Assembly: GCF_030161375.1 (NCBI RefSeq)
Contig: NZ_BSSQ01000027.1
Location: 1 to 47,707 of the forward strand
Source of the DNA: Paenibacillus glycanilyticus
GTDB taxonomy: Bacteria; Bacillota; Bacilli; Paenibacillales; Paenibacillaceae
Length of the DNA: 47,707 bases
Direction: 5' to 3'
In this document: one piece after another, positions 16,137-25,143 of the stretch
Layout of the letters: every line of letters begins with the position of its first letter
Numbering within the stretch: the first letter of the stretch is position 1
Translations under genes and position numbers: made by a program
The notes under the pieces: model-generated
Told to the model about the DNA's origin: nothing
The model's database searches: none
What the model saw: only the letters and a program-made list of their open reading frames with translations

Positions 16137-17645
16137 TTAATGTTGGAGTTGGAATTCCGCGAATTGCTTCTTCAATTCATCAAACACAATGTCAAAGCCC
16201 GCTTTCTTGAGAGAGGCGAGGGCATCTTCGTAATATTGATCATAGCTGGCCAATCCAAAATTGATCGGCTCGAATTTCTCTTTATAGACCGCCATGACCT
16301 GGGCGATCTCATTCTTGACGGGAGCTTCGTTGAAATGGAATCCGGACAGCTTGGACATGCGGGAGTTCTCGTCATTAGCAAGCATATCGTCAATAATGTC
16401 GTCTTCTACGCTAGCCGGCGCGGTAAAATAATCTTTGTTCCGCCACATCCATTCGTACATCAATTGATCGTTGGTCAATTGCTTGATTTTGCCGTTCGCG
16501 AGCTCATAATCCTTGCCTTCTACTCCATATATAATAAAATTGTAATTTTCTTTGCTCTGAAGAATCCAATTCATAAACATCATGGCGCGTTCCGGATTGT
16601 TCGATGCGGAAGTAATCATAAAGGCCTCGTTACTGGGGTTCGTAATATATTTCGGCTTATCTTCCGCCAGATAATACTCGCGCAGCCTTGCATTCGGATC
16701 GGCATTCCTTGCCGCCTGGAGATTTTCCATCGCTCTTGAGACCGCGCCTACTCGGAAAAGAAGTTTGCCGGCGTTCTCCTGGTCGATCTTTGCCGCGGGA
16801 TTTCCCACAAGGTTCTTGTCGATAATCCCCTTATTCACCCATGACTCTCGCAGCTTTGCGACTTTCTTGTATACATCAGACTCCACGTAACTAACGATCT
16901 CTCCGGAATCCTCGTCGACCATAAACAACATCCGCTCGTCCAAAGAAGAATAGTTGCGATCCGTCAATTCGCGCCATAGCAGTTCATGCCCGCGATCCGT
17001 TTCCAAATAACCGTAGTAACTTGGATCTATCGCATGCATCCGTTCGTAAAATTGCTCCAAATCCTTGGTTGTTTTAATAGTTGTCATGCCCACCTTCTCC
17101 AGCAAATCCTGGCGGACCATGACGGATGAGAATTTGCCGGCGGACGTAAAAGCTTGGGACGGTATCGCCCATAACTTGCCGCCAATCCGGTTCTGCTTAA
17201 AGTTCTCGTCAGGGATATGTTTAATAAGATCCTTCCCATAGGCATTCAAAAGCCGGTCCAGAGGTTGAATGTAACCTTTGGTGGAATAAACGGACACAAA
17301 AGACGCGCCGTACCAGAACAAGTCGTAATCCTCGCCGGTGGATAAGGCAAGCTCCAGCTTTTGCTGGTAATTCGACCAGGGGATATACGTCAATTCAAGA
17401 TTCATATTCAAATCTTTCCTCAGCCGGTCGTTTAGTTCATTCTCAACGAAATCGGCCATTCGGGCCGATTGGTCGCCAGGCATAATCACTTTAAGCGTGA
17501 CGAACGGTTCTGATCCATGATCCGCTGAATCGGCATTAGGGGATTGTGGCTTATGGGATAAGCCCTGGCTTAAATATGGACTGAATATGACGTACGCAAC
17601 GGCTAATAAAAGTACGGCAACCGTACCGATGACAGCAGGCTTCAT
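16137..17645 (-). CDS. Extracellular substrate-binding-like protein without lipobox
   Basis: A 502-residue protein of the sugar ABC substrate-binding (family 1-like) group, with a C-terminal region resembling DUF3502. The N-terminus has a hydrophobic segment (about 5-23), but there is no Cys in the first 60 residues, so it is not a normal lipoprotein. It would be held by an uncleaved anchor or released. There are no permease genes beside it; it is followed directly by the YesM kinase and YesN regulator. A sensing partner that presents ligand to the kinase is therefore more likely than a transport role. GGGGAGC about 9 bases before ATG 17645 supports the start. Confidence 0.85.
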   Translation of the reverse strand: MKPAVIGTVAVLLLAVAYVIFSPYLSQGLSHKPQSPNADSADHGSEPFVTLKVIMPGDQSARMADFVENELNDRLRKDLNMNLELTYIPWSNYQQKLELALSTGEDYDLFWYGASFVSVYSTKGYIQPLDRLLNAYGKDLIKHIPDENFKQNRIGGKLWAIPSQAFTSAGKFSSVMVRQDLLEKVGMTTIKTTKDLEQFYERMHAIDPSYYGYLETDRGHELLWRELTDRNYSSLDERMLFMVDEDSGEIVSYVESDVYKKVAKLRESWVNKGIIDKNLVGNPAAKIDQENAGKLLFRVGAVSRAMENLQAARNADPNARLREYYLAEDKPKYITNPSNEAFMITSASNNPERAMMFMNWILQSKENYNFIIYGVEGKDYELANGKIKQLTNDQLMYEWMWRNKDYFTAPASVEDDIIDDMLANDENSRMSKLSGFHFNEAPVKNEIAQVMAVYKEKFEPINFGLASYDQYYEDALASLKKAGFDIVFDELKKQFAEFQLQH

Positions 17646-17723
17646 CGTATAACGCTCCCCTAACCATAGTCTCTTCTTGCTAGTCTACACTAATTCTATT
17701 AACGTGAATACGCTGTCATCATA

Positions 17724-17764
17724 GAATAGGAGCACATGCCAACTAGCGCCATGTGCTCCTATTC
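17724..17764 (-). terminator. Strong stem-loop after the giant SLH gene
   Basis: GAATAGGAGCACATG (17724-17738) pairs perfectly with CATGTGCTCCTATTC (17750-17764), 15 base pairs around an 11-base loop, 14 bases after the giant gene's stop. There is no clean U run on the minus strand, so it may work as a 3' stabilising hairpin as much as a terminator. Confidence 0.7.
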
Positions 17765-17777
17765 ATCCCTTTAACTT

Positions 17778-20700
17778 TTAGGCGATAAATTGTACAAACT
17801 GCAGCAAACGTTTGATCATTACGGCGGCTTCAGCACGGCTTGCGAGCGCGGCTGGAGCGATTGTCGTTTCGGATTTTCCTTTTATGATTTGAGCAGTGAA
17901 CAGTTCGGCTACCGAAGCTCTTGCCCAAGAACTTACGGAACCTTGATCCTTGTAGTTGCCAAGAGCATTCTCGTTTGCTTGGACCGATCTGCCTGCAAAC
18001 TCTAGCGCTCTGGCTGCCATGACAGCCATTTGTTCACGGGTGATTCGATCATTAGGTTTAAAGGAACCATCCGGGTAACCGTTCACGATTCCGGCATGAA
18101 CCGCTGCGGCCGCCGCTTCCGCGAACCAGTCCCCTCCAGCTACGTCGCTAAAAGACGTTGCCGCATCCGGAGATCTAAGTCCAAGGGAACGAACAAGCAA
18201 TGCCGTGAACTCCGCGCGGGTAATCGCGGTGTCCGGCGAGAATCGGCCTGGTGCCGTACCGTTAATAATCCGCTTGGAGGCCAGCAATTCAATATCCGAT
18301 TGTGCCCAGTGGCCTTGAAGATCGGAGAACGTCTTGCTGCCCTGGCCCGACACGACCGCATAAATGCTATTCCCGTTCCGTTTGATAACGACTTCCGTGT
18401 TGCCGCCGTTATTTTGGACGATGGACGGCACGAATCGGAATGTCGCCGTAACGGGATCAAATAGAAGAGCCATCGTATTCGATTGATCGACGGGTCCCGG
18501 CAAGTTAACCGTTCTCTCGAGGTACGTGCTGCCGAAGTCGGTAACCTCGATCGATTGTCCGTTAGCTTCCGCCACGATTTTGAAATCCAGCGCGGGAGCT
18601 AGCAAGGTCAACCCTTCTTTGGTTGCTTGTTCAGTCAGCAGATTCGCCGCGTTGCCCGCTACTTTGCTGATGACGATACGGATCGTCATTGCTTCGGTAC
18701 TGACGCCAAGCTTTGTCGCTAACGCCGTTAGTCCTAAAGCTTGAACGGGAACCTTGTAGCTGCCGAAATCCGTTTGCACAACGATGAATGCGTCTCCGGC
18801 AGCGGATAGTGCCGACGATGGAATATTGACCTTCACGCTTCCTCCGTTGTTTTTTAATTCGATAAGGACGGCATTGGATTTGATAGCCGCATTATTGTGC
18901 AGGAGGCGGAAAGCATCCTGCAGCTTCTTCGAATCAATCGTTGCTTCGGTTACGCCGTTTGATTGCGCAATGGTCACCGCATCTTGCCCCAGCTTCATTC
19001 CTTTATCCGTTTGTTCCTGTTCCTGCCCCGATGTGTTGCCGCCCGAGGACGGATTCGAAGTGGAACCGGAGGCAACCGTCACTTGGAATTGCTGCTTGAA
19101 ATTACCGTCAGAAGACGTAGCCGTAATGACGGTACTTCCGGCGCCAACCGCCTTAACCAAGCCCGAGGCTGACACATATGCAACTTTCGTATTGGCCGAC
19201 GACCATACGACTCTTTTATTGTTTGCTTCGGCAGGCAATACGGTAACATTTAGCTCCGTGCTGGAATCAGGGGCCATCTGAATTTGGGTTGACGTATTTG
19301 CCGTTAACCCCGTAACTCTAATCGGTGCTTCAGCAGCGCTATTCGTTACGTTTACCGTACCTAGCGCAAGCCAACCGTCGTTATTCTGTTCCGCATTTGC
19401 GAAGCGGAACGTCTTGGCATCCGCATTCACTTCCTCCAGCGGATTTACGTAACGCATGAGAATTTGATAAGTTCCGTTGCGTAACGCCGGATTGTTGATA
19501 GATTCGAATAGTTTATTGTTATCAAAGCCATTCGTGTTCGGAAGAACATCCTTCAGATCCCAACCCGGCTCCCATACTGTCACAAGTCCATCGCCGGATT
19601 TGGCCGCAAGCTCTACCTTCCAGCTGTAGTAGAATGGCGCTACTCCTTTGTTCTCAAGCTCGATTCCTACCTTCAAACTTCCATCCGCAGCGTCCAGATA
19701 AGCGGCGGGCACGTAATATTCATAACCCATTCTGCGCGAACCTTCCGTAGCTCTTGCCAGTGCATCTGACGCAAGAGGCGTTTGGAAGATGCCTTGCGCA
19801 ATTAACCAAGAAGCATGAGTGAGGTTTAGACTCGTATAATAATCTTCCCCTTGCGCTCCCTCAATCGGAGCCGACGGTTCGTTGTATACGGGCGGATCAT
19901 TGTTCCACATCTTCAGCTGGATTTCCGGCCTCATCTCGCCGCCCATGCTGTTTGTTTTCCAGAAGTCCGTCACTCCGGCGTCGTTCACTCTACCCCAGAA
20001 ATGCCAGCCTTGCCCGCCCAAGCTTGGCGGAAGCGTCTGGAAAGCAAAAGAGTCATCATGGTAGCCGACATCGAATTCTTTGGTTTTTAAGGTACTGTTA
20101 TCCATCGGATACCGCAGTACAAGCTGCGTTTCGTCAAACGCATTGTCCATGTCGGTTAATACGCGTTTCAGGTTGGCATCGCTTGGCATTAAGTTTGGCG
20201 ATTTGATATTCCCGTCATAAGGATACGTATGCCACTCGCCCCAGAAGCCAATCAAGCCGATCATCAACGCTCCCACGCGCGGATCTCCGTCATAACGGGC
20301 TCCAAGCGCTTCGATGAAATTGTCCAATGCTCCCATTAAATGCTCATCATTGTAGTCGGGAGCTAGACTTGTGGCCTCTTTGCCGTTGTTGTATTCCGAA
20401 TAGGCGTATGTCTCCAGCCCTTCGTCCAATAAGAATTGAGGAATTCCCGAAGGTTTATTCGGATAGTCGAGATAAACCCGGAAGACGGCATGGTTGCCTC
20501 TGGATGCGACCGCGTCAAGCCGTTTGTCGAGCTCCGTCCAGTTAAAATCATTCAAGCCGTTCATCAGCTTATTAAGCGGCAAATAGAAAAACTCCAAGCT
20601 GTAAGGAATCTGCGTAGGCCGGTCTCTCCAGTCATCTCCGCTTGTGAAATAAGCTTCTTCATTGGCATCGTAGAATGGAAGGAAACCTTTCAGCGGATTG

Positions 20701-23700
20701 TCTACCGGCGCTTGCTGATAGTCAAGTGCGCTCGTTCCGGCCGTTGTTGCCCAAGCTGGCGGAGCCGGGTGGTCGACCGGATCGGTTGTTGATCCTCCTC
20801 CTGTCCCCCCGGTCCTGCCGGCTAACGCGTAGAGGCTAATCTGGTCAATGCTGAGAATATTGTCCACTTGATTGTTCGGGCCAAAACCGAATTGAATTTG
20901 AAGCACCTTGCTCGCGTCGAATACGGCATCGCAAGCATCGCAGCCTTGCCATGCGGACTGGACGAGCGCGCTCCAAGGAATTTTGACCATTCCTTTGTAA
21001 CCGGCAGGGATGGAGAGGGAGCCTCCGCCAAGAACCGCCGGCTTCCAGCCATACGCGGCATTGTAGAATTGTACGGTACCGCCTTGTTTTAAGGAAAACT
21101 CGCCTTTTGGCGCATCGGTCACAAGCGATAGATTGAGGTCCATATTTTTATTGCTTGCCGATTGGTTATTGACCCAGAAGGTTAACCCTTCGAATGCGGA
21201 CCAATCCGAATCTGTCCCGGTGAACGCCTTGCGTTTAATGTTGACCCAATCGGATACGGGCTTGCCCGCAGGAGGCGTAACGGAAAACTTCATCGCTTTC
21301 GTGCCGTTTGATACATTCACTTGATCAATGGCGCGAATCGTGGACGGTTCCCCGGATTCCCAATCAATCCGCCAAGCGTTCTGCAATGCAGCATCGTCCG
21401 CATACGATTCGAAGTCGTCCACAATTCGATCCGCCCGGTAGAGCATGATGTCATCAATCGTAATGGCGTTATGGCTGTAAGCCTTCGGCGGGTAGCCGAA
21501 TTGAAGTCCTGTTACGTCGCTTGGATCAAGCACAGCTGCGCAATCTGCCTGAACGCCATCGCATTGCCAAGCCGATTGAACGAATTGATCCCAAGACAAG
21601 CGAACAATACCTTTGAAGCCTGCCGGAACATTAAGCGAGCTGCCGTTAAATGAAGCAGGATGCCAAGTTCCGTCCGCTGCGATCGTATCCGCCGAACCGC
21701 CTTCTTTTAACCCAAACTCGCCTTTGGCGACAGTTGTTTGAAGCGCAACGTTTAAGCTGAAGTCTTTATTGTCGTCCGTTGTGTTGTCGACCCAGAAGCT
21801 TAACCCGTCATACTTCGACCAATCCCTCTTGTCCGAAGGAATCGAATGGATTATATTCGACCATTCCGAATCCGTGATTGCGGTCGACAGCTTAAGACCT
21901 TTGCTTCCGCTTGCCTGGCCGAGCGTTCTAGTAACGGAACCCGGCTTGTCGGACCATGCTTCCGTCCATGCTTGCCCGAGGGCCGTGGCATCCGCATAGG
22001 ATTCGAAATCTTCAATGAGCCCCGGCTTATCCGTGCCTGGATCCGTGCCTGGATTGGTTCCAGGATCTGTTCCAGGATCTGTTCCAGGATCCGTTCCAGG
22101 ATCTGTGCCTGGATCGGTTCCAGGATCGGTATCCGATTCATATTTGTCCGTAAAATAGATTTCGTCGATAGAGATGGTTCCCGTAGCTCCCCAAGCCGCT
22201 TGCGCGATCGCAATGCTCCAGATCGTCTGCGACATATTTACGCCATGGGCAGGCAAGTCGATAACCAAGTCTTTATAACTTGTCGTTACCGTATCGCCGC
22301 TGAATTGACCAAGTGTCTTGGTTACGCCGCCGATGCTGACATTAACCAGCTTCTCTTCGCCTCCGGCGGCTCCTTTCACCCGGATGACAAGCTTGCTCGT
22401 ATCTGCCAGATTTCGGCCGATATTCGTTTCCAGCCGCGACATGTTCTGAACCTGCAGCGTTAGCGCGCCGTCTGCCACGACACCGGCGCCATTCCCGTTG
22501 GCAAAGCCGGTTGATCCGGTCCATTGGTTTAGATCATTTTGAGTGCTTTCGGACCAAGCCTGCGACCCGTCATAATCATCCACAAGCAGGCGTTTTGGCG
22601 GCGCGGGCGGCGAAGTTGGAGGTTCCGTGCACGGTGAAGCGCAATCCCCGATTTGCACCGGCCCCAAATTCAACCAGCCTTCCTTGTCTTGATCCGTATT
22701 CGCAAATCCTACTTTCTTAGCCTTATTGCTAATCGCCTCTAGCGGATTAACAACCTTCATCACTAAGTAGTAGTACCCGTCATTTAAGCCGGGAGCGGCA
22801 ATTGCCGTATCGAAATAATAAGGTTCGCCGAACGGGACATAATCACCGGATACATTCCATTCCGGATACGTCCTGATCTGCGTTGGCATGACTTTCGTCA
22901 AATCCCAGGCTGTATCCCACTGCTTAACCAATTTCCCCGATGCATTCTTTACTCCCAGCTCTACCTTCCAAGGATAAGCAAAGGGAGCAACGCCATTATT
23001 CTGGATCGTAACGCCGACCTTCAGCGGGTCGCCTTGCGCAATGTCGTTATAATGGGCGCTCTTCACATTCAGATCGTAACCCATCTTTCTCACGCCCGCG
23101 GCAACAGCTTCATCATTGGCATTATAGTTGCTGATCCCGCCTTGGTTGATCATCCACGTCGCATGGGTGAGTTCAATGTCGTCTATCGCATCATCAACAT
23201 TAGAACCGCCGGCAAAGAATTGGCTCTGAATTTCCGGACGAACTTCTCCGCCAACCGATTCCGTAATCCATTTATTCTCTGAACCGGCTTCCAGCATCTT
23301 GGTCAGAAAGGAATAATAGGCTCCGCCCATACTTTCGGGCTGCGTTACGCTTTGCGGCGGATCGCCTTCCTTGAATCCGAAGGAGTCGTCATGATAGCCG
23401 ATGTTGTACGCCGATGCGCCAGAGAGGCCAGGATATCGGACTTCAAGCTTCGTGTGGTCGAAGGCTGCATCGTATTCGGAGAGAAGCTTCCCGATCGTTG
23501 CCGTGCTTGGCATGTAGTTTGGCAGCCCGTCCGCGGAATCCTCGTCATAAGGGTAGGTATGCCACTCTCCCCATAACCCGACGAGGCCCATATGAATAAA
23601 TCCAATACGCGGATCTCCATCATATTTCGCGCCAAATGCTTTAATGAAGTTGGTCAAATAGGTGACCATTAACGGATCGTCATAGTCAGGCTCGTCTTGG

Positions 23701-24188
23701 TTAAAAGTATCGTTATGCCTCATGGCAACGCCGCTATCGCGAATAAATGCCGGGATGGCATCCTCTTCTCCCGGGTATTCAAGATAGACTCTAAGCGCCG
23801 CTTGATTCCCTCTTGCCGCAATGGCATTAAGCACGGGTTCAATGCCCGTATCGAAGGTATAGGAATCCGGACCGTTCATTACCGCTTTGAGCGGGACATA
23901 ATACCATTCCAAGCTATGAGGGAAGGAGGTTTCGGTTTCCCACGGATAGAACGGGGCAAAACCTTTCAGCGGATTGTCGAGAGGACTAGGGGCATAAGTC
24001 AGATCATGTTTCGTTAGAGTACTGTCCGCCGCAGGACTTGGGTACGGATTAACGGGTACGCGCCCCGGGTCCGGGTCCGCACTTGCTCTGTTCACGGCAT
24101 TCCCAAACATCGTGCTCAATAATAAACTTACGATGAGCAACACTTTTACGGATGATTTCCTAAGATCATGCATGGATAATTGGTTCAT
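17778..24188 (-). CDS. Giant SLH-anchored surface protein with two DUF4874/DUF4832 units
   Basis: A 2136-residue secreted protein. Order: signal peptide (~1-37); DUF4874/DUF4832 unit 1 (~50-515); carbohydrate-binding-like module (~533-681); Asp-Pro-Gly-Thr linker (~684-719); two CBM11-like modules starting DFESYAD (~723-916 and ~923-1119); DUF4874/DUF4832 unit 2 (~1153-1619); a BIG2 domain (~1623-1703); a region common in Paenibacillus S-layer-type proteins (~1729-1939); three SLH domains (~1946-2136), the first with ITRAE. SLH repeats bind pyruvylated cell-wall polymer, so it sits on the cell surface. Both units keep a WGEWH glutamate (208, 1318) and a GGE glutamate (315, 1418), which suggests a glycosidase. 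AGGAGG at 24195-24200 fixes ATG 24188. A promoter and a perfect cre site precede it. Confidence 0.92.
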   Translation of the reverse strand: MNQLSMHDLRKSSVKVLLIVSLLLSTMFGNAVNRASADPDPGRVPVNPYPSPAADSTLTKHDLTYAPSPLDNPLKGFAPFYPWETETSFPHSLEWYYVPLKAVMNGPDSYTFDTGIEPVLNAIAARGNQAALRVYLEYPGEEDAIPAFIRDSGVAMRHNDTFNQDEPDYDDPLMVTYLTNFIKAFGAKYDGDPRIGFIHMGLVGLWGEWHTYPYDEDSADGLPNYMPSTATIGKLLSEYDAAFDHTKLEVRYPGLSGASAYNIGYHDDSFGFKEGDPPQSVTQPESMGGAYYSFLTKMLEAGSENKWITESVGGEVRPEIQSQFFAGGSNVDDAIDDIELTHATWMINQGGISNYNANDEAVAAGVRKMGYDLNVKSAHYNDIAQGDPLKVGVTIQNNGVAPFAYPWKVELGVKNASGKLVKQWDTAWDLTKVMPTQIRTYPEWNVSGDYVPFGEPYYFDTAIAAPGLNDGYYYLVMKVVNPLEAISNKAKKVGFANTDQDKEGWLNLGPVQIGDCASPCTEPPTSPPAPPKRLLVDDYDGSQAWSESTQNDLNQWTGSTGFANGNGAGVVADGALTLQVQNMSRLETNIGRNLADTSKLVIRVKGAAGGEEKLVNVSIGGVTKTLGQFSGDTVTTSYKDLVIDLPAHGVNMSQTIWSIAIAQAAWGATGTISIDEIYFTDKYESDTDPGTDPGTDPGTDPGTDPGTDPGTNPGTDPGTDKPGLIEDFESYADATALGQAWTEAWSDKPGSVTRTLGQASGSKGLKLSTAITDSEWSNIIHSIPSDKRDWSKYDGLSFWVDNTTDDNKDFSLNVALQTTVAKGEFGLKEGGSADTIAADGTWHPASFNGSSLNVPAGFKGIVRLSWDQFVQSAWQCDGVQADCAAVLDPSDVTGLQFGYPPKAYSHNAITIDDIMLYRADRIVDDFESYADDAALQNAWRIDWESGEPSTIRAIDQVNVSNGTKAMKFSVTPPAGKPVSDWVNIKRKAFTGTDSDWSAFEGLTFWVNNQSASNKNMDLNLSLVTDAPKGEFSLKQGGTVQFYNAAYGWKPAVLGGGSLSIPAGYKGMVKIPWSALVQSAWQGCDACDAVFDASKVLQIQFGFGPNNQVDNILSIDQISLYALAGRTGGTGGGSTTDPVDHPAPPAWATTAGTSALDYQQAPVDNPLKGFLPFYDANEEAYFTSGDDWRDRPTQIPYSLEFFYLPLNKLMNGLNDFNWTELDKRLDAVASRGNHAVFRVYLDYPNKPSGIPQFLLDEGLETYAYSEYNNGKEATSLAPDYNDEHLMGALDNFIEALGARYDGDPRVGALMIGLIGFWGEWHTYPYDGNIKSPNLMPSDANLKRVLTDMDNAFDETQLVLRYPMDNSTLKTKEFDVGYHDDSFAFQTLPPSLGGQGWHFWGRVNDAGVTDFWKTNSMGGEMRPEIQLKMWNNDPPVYNEPSAPIEGAQGEDYYTSLNLTHASWLIAQGIFQTPLASDALARATEGSRRMGYEYYVPAAYLDAADGSLKVGIELENKGVAPFYYSWKVELAAKSGDGLVTVWEPGWDLKDVLPNTNGFDNNKLFESINNPALRNGTYQILMRYVNPLEEVNADAKTFRFANAEQNNDGWLALGTVNVTNSAAEAPIRVTGLTANTSTQIQMAPDSSTELNVTVLPAEANNKRVVWSSANTKVAYVSASGLVKAVGAGSTVITATSSDGNFKQQFQVTVASGSTSNPSSGGNTSGQEQEQTDKGMKLGQDAVTIAQSNGVTEATIDSKKLQDAFRLLHNNAAIKSNAVLIELKNNGGSVKVNIPSSALSAAGDAFIVVQTDFGSYKVPVQALGLTALATKLGVSTEAMTIRIVISKVAGNAANLLTEQATKEGLTLLAPALDFKIVAEANGQSIEVTDFGSTYLERTVNLPGPVDQSNTMALLFDPVTATFRFVPSIVQNNGGNTEVVIKRNGNSIYAVVSGQGSKTFSDLQGHWAQSDIELLASKRIINGTAPGRFSPDTAITRAEFTALLVRSLGLRSPDAATSFSDVAGGDWFAEAAAAAVHAGIVNGYPDGSFKPNDRITREQMAVMAARALEFAGRSVQANENALGNYKDQGSVSSWARASVAELFTAQIIKGKSETTIAPAALASRAEAAVMIKRLLQFVQFIA
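22030..22135. repeat. 12-base tandem repeat encoding (Asp-Pro-Gly-Thr)n
   Basis: About eight 12-base units of the type GGATCNGTNCCA, with third-position changes, encode the DPGT linker (residues ~684-719) of the giant surface protein. One unit reads NPGT. The repeat joins the first binding module to the two CBM11-like modules and is prone to gain or loss of units. Confidence 0.9.
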
Positions 24189-24210
24189 CGATATCCTCCT
24201 CTTTCAATTT

Positions 24211-24224
24211 TGAAAGCGCTAACA
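24211..24224. promoter_or_regulatory. cre site (CcpA binding)
   Basis: TGAAAGCGCTAACA matches the Bacillus cre consensus TGWAANCGNTNWCA at every position. It lies between the probable -10 element and the ribosome site of the giant surface-protein gene, the usual place for glucose repression through CcpA. Confidence 0.85.
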
Positions 24225-24254
24225 TAATTAGGTCTGCATCTTGGTGTCTGTAAA
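24225..24254 (-). promoter_or_regulatory. Candidate sigma-A promoter of the giant gene
   Basis: On the minus strand TTTACA (24254-24249), an 18-base spacer and TAATTA (24230-24225) resemble -35 and -10 elements. The predicted start falls inside the cre site. A terminator lies directly upstream, so the giant gene is probably transcribed on its own. Confidence 0.5.
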
Positions 24255-24257
24255 CAA

Positions 24258-24297
24258 AACAGGTTAATCCGGACTCCTGAAAGCCCGGATGCCTGTT
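24258..24297 (-). terminator. Terminator of the sugar ABC operon
   Basis: Outer arms AACAGG (24258-24263) and CCTGTT (24292-24297) plus inner arms ATCCGG and CCGGAT form a long hairpin, followed on the minus strand by TTGTTT. It overlaps the last bases of the permease gene and separates the importer operon from the giant surface-protein gene. Confidence 0.7.
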
Positions 24298-25123
24298 ATC
24301 CTTTTGTCGCGCTGAAGGCAATGCCTTCAATGAACTGCTTTTGGAATAAGAAGAACAGAATAATCATCGGAACAACGGCCATAAAGGCTCCTGCCATTAA
24401 CACCGGGTAATCGGTCCCAAACATGGATACGAGTGTCGCGATGCCCGAAGACAAGGTCATTTTCTCCGGAGAACTGTTAATAATAAGCGGCCATTGCAGC
24501 TCGTTCCATGCCCATTGCAGTTGAATAATGACAATGGCGACCAGCGCCGACCTGACCAAAGGAAGCATGATATGCCAGTAGATTTGAAACGGATTGCAGC
24601 CGTCCAGAACGGACGCTTCTTCCAGTTCCTTCGATATGCTCATGAAAAATTGCCTTAACAGGAAGGTAGCAAAAGGGCTGATGAGCGATGCGATCCATAG
24701 CGCGGTAACGGTATTAACGAGTCCGAGCTCGCTCATCATCATGTATTGCGGCGTATAAAACACGGGATTGGGCACCATCATGACCGAGAGAATCAGGACA
24801 AACAAAGCGGTGCTTCCCGGAAACCGGATGCGGGCAAAAGCATAAGCCGCCATTGAACTGAAAATGACCGGAAACACGGTCTTCATGACCGCCGAAATAA
24901 TCGTATTCAGATAATAATGCGGGAACTCCGATTGCTTGATGGCTTCGATATATCCTCTGAGGCTGGGGGCATCCGGAAAATAACGGATCGGAATTTGCGT
25001 AGCTTCCGTCGTTGTCTTCAGCGAAGTCAGCACCATCCATACGAACGGAATAAGCATAGCGACGGCGCTGACAATAAGAATGATATGAACAACGGAGTGA
25101 GCTTTCCTAGCCGATGTGTGCAT
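24296..25123 (-). CDS. Sugar ABC importer, permease (MalG type)
   Basis: A 275-residue inner-membrane permease with about six helices. The EAA loop that contacts the ATPase is EEASVLDGCNPFQIYWHIMLPLV (about 188-210). N-terminal VWMVLTSLK and C-terminal FQKQFIEGIAFSATKG are typical of the CUT1 MalG/AraQ group. A longer frame begins at 25162, but a GGGGGAG ribosome site before ATG 25123 and homology favour 25123. It follows the MalF-type permease by 20 bases and the binding protein upstream. No ATPase gene is present; CUT1 importers of Firmicutes usually share an MsmX-type ATPase coded elsewhere. Confidence 0.93.
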   Translation of the reverse strand: MHTSARKAHSVVHIILIVSAVAMLIPFVWMVLTSLKTTTEATQIPIRYFPDAPSLRGYIEAIKQSEFPHYYLNTIISAVMKTVFPVIFSSMAAYAFARIRFPGSTALFVLILSVMMVPNPVFYTPQYMMMSELGLVNTVTALWIASLISPFATFLLRQFFMSISKELEEASVLDGCNPFQIYWHIMLPLVRSALVAIVIIQLQWAWNELQWPLIINSSPEKMTLSSGIATLVSMFGTDYPVLMAGAFMAVVPMIILFFLFQKQFIEGIAFSATKG

Positions 25124-25143
25124 GTATAAGTTCTCCCCCTTTC

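Noticed and set aside
21851..22213. Minus-strand frame rich in ILE/EPI repeats over the DPGT linker
   Set aside because: It is the same tandem DNA repeat read in another frame.
17790..24017. Many plus-strand frames opposite the giant gene
   Set aside because: They are shadows of a repetitive, GC-balanced coding sequence with no ribosome sites or known motifs.
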